Positions 62,534-64,000 of a stretch of 64,000 nucleotides of DNA are shown one piece after another. The number at the start of each line of letters is the position of its first letter. Position 1 is the stretch's first letter. Below the pieces are notes generated by a model. The model saw nothing but the letters and a program-made list of their open reading frames with translations, searched no databases and was not told the DNA's origin. Origin of the DNA: Pegoplata infirma (Eukaryota > Arthropoda > Insecta > Diptera > Anthomyiidae); NCBI GenBank assembly GCA_963921195.1, contig OY992536.1, positions 108,526,778-108,590,777 of the forward strand. Reading direction: 5' to 3'. The position numbers and the translations under genes are program-made.

Positions 62534-64000
62534 AATGTCTCAGAACCTGAGAGACATTTTCTATAAGAAAAATGTCTCAGAATCTGAGACTTTTTCTATA
62601 GGAAAATTATCTCAGAATCTGAGACTTTTTCTGTAGGAAAAATGTCTCAGAATCTGTCTCAGAATCTGAGACTTTTTCTATAGGAAAAATGTCTCAGAAT
62701 CTGAGACTTTTTCTATAGGAAAAATGTCTCAGAATCTGAGACTTTTTCTATAGGAAAAATGTCTCAGAATCTGAGACTTTTTCTATAGGAAAAATGTCTC
62801 AGAATCTGAGACTTTTTCTATAGGAAAAATGTCTCAGAATCTGAGACTTTTTCTATATGAAAAATGTCTCAGAATCTGAGACTTTTTCTATAGGAAAAAT
62901 GTCTCAGAATCTGAGACTTTTTCTATAGGAAAAATGTCTCAGAATCTGAGACTTTTTCTATAGGAAAAATGTCTCAGAATCTGAGACTTTTTCTATAGGA
63001 AAAATGTCTCAGAATCTGAGACTTTTTCTATAGGAAAAATGTCTCAGAATCTGAGACTTTTTCTATAGGAAAAATGTCTCAGAATCTGAGACTTTTTCTA
63101 TAGGAAAAATGTCTCAGAATCTGAGACTTTTTCTATAGGAAAAATGTCTCAGAATCTGAGACTTTTTCTATAGGAAAAATGTCTCAGAATCTGAGACTTT
63201 TTCTATAGGAAAAATGTCTCAGAATCTGAGACTTTTTCTATAGGAAAAATGTCTCAGAATCTGAGACTTTTTCTATAGGAAAAATGTCTCAGAATCTGAG
63301 ACTTTTTCTATAGGAAAAATGTCTCAGAATCTGAGACTTTTTCTATAGGAAAAATGTCTCAGAATCTGAGACTTTTTCTATAGGAAAAATGTCTCAGAAT
63401 CTGAGACTTTTTCTATAGGAAAAATGTCTCAGAATCTGAGACTTTTTCTATAGGAAAAATGTCTCAGAATCTGAGACTTTTTCTATAGGAAAAATGTCTC
63501 AGAATCTGAGACTTTTTCTATAGGAAAAATGTCTTAGAATCTGAGACTTTTTCTATAGGAAAAATGTCTCAGAATCTGAGACTTTTTCTATAGGAAAAAT
63601 GTCTCAGAATCTGAGACTTTTTCTATAGGAAAATTGTCTCAGAATCTGAGACTTTTTCTATAGGAAAATTGTCTCAGAATCTGAGACTTTTTCTATAGGA
63701 AAAATGTCTCAGAATCTGAGACTTTTTCTATAGGAAAAATGTCTCAGAATCTGGGACTTTTTCTATAGGAAAAATGTCTCAGAATCTGAGACTTTTTCTA
63801 TAGGAAAAATGTCTCAGAATCTGAGACTTTTTCTATAGGAAAAATGTCTCAGAATCTGAGACTTTTTCTATAGGAAAAATGTCTCAGAATCTGAGACTTT
63901 TTCTATAGGAAAAATGTCTCAGAATCTGAGACTTTTTCTATAGGAAAAATGTCTCAGAATCTGAGACTTTTTCTATAGGAAAAATGTCTCAGAATCTGAG
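62534..64000. repeat. 35-bp satellite array, about 41 units, runs off the window
   Basis: Unit GTCTCAGAATCTGAGACTTT followed by TTCTATAGGAAAAAT; spacing is 35 bp throughout (for example 62726 and 62761). Units are nearly identical, with rare changes (GGGAC at about 63745, TCTTAGAA at about 63532, ATATGAAA at about 62854, AAATTG in some units). The first two or three units at the left edge diverge, and one near 62645 has a 14-bp internal repeat. Each unit holds two near-perfect dyads: CTCAGAATCTGAG and TTTTTCTATAGGAAAAA. No frame survives. Confidence 0.97.

Noticed and set aside
62534..64000. CRISPR-like regular repeat array
   Set aside because: Units are contiguous 35-bp tandem repeats with no spacers, in a eukaryotic context; it is a satellite.

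Overview
This is a eukaryotic window of about 64 kb. It is very AT-rich and looks like a large, repeat-laden genome of a higher fly (Brachycera, probably a calyptrate). The evidence is one intron-containing gene with GT-AG introns and a fly-like start context (CAAA before ATG), very short introns of about 70 bp beside very long ones, and dispersed repeats that open with TTTTTATACCCT and carry TCCGTCCGTC tracts, which I associate with fly genomes. The species cannot be fixed from the sequence alone.

The only protein-coding gene I can support is a HIF prolyl-4-hydroxylase (EGLN/PHD family; Drosophila Hph, also called fatiga). It lies on the + strand, with six coding exons between 18483 and 35581 and a 343-residue product. 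All iron and 2-oxoglutarate ligands are present. Intron 1 is 4.4 kb and intron 4 is 11.5 kb; both are filled with transposon debris. The other three introns are 69-73 bp. The protein ends in a long Ser/Thr/Asn-rich tail.

Nearly everything else is mobile-element material, mostly short non-autonomous DNA transposons. Positions 1-5000 hold a 21-bp minisatellite, a TATACCCT-type repeat and nested TA-flanked foldbacks. Positions 5990-7320 and 12980-17250 hold decayed LINE fragments in both orientations, one split by a hAT-like element. Positions 8098-11462 hold a four-layer nest. Downstream of the gene, 36-62 kb is a succession of elements, many with intact 8-bp target duplications (hAT-like), others with TA (Tc1/mariner-like) or TWA (PIF/Harbinger-like) duplications. 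The window ends at 62534-64000 inside a homogeneous 35-bp satellite whose diverged relatives occur inside several of these elements.

No CRISPR, operon, rRNA or functional tRNA gene was seen. I found no convincing new cellular system. The most notable observations are unusual transposon structures: an 8-kb hAT-like insertion in intron 4, a hAT-bounded element carrying inverted mariner/IS630-type transposase scraps, unrelated foldbacks sharing an internal motif, and a satellite apparently grown out of transposon interior sequence. All coordinates were read by eye; element ends carrying perfect target duplications should be exact, the others approximate.
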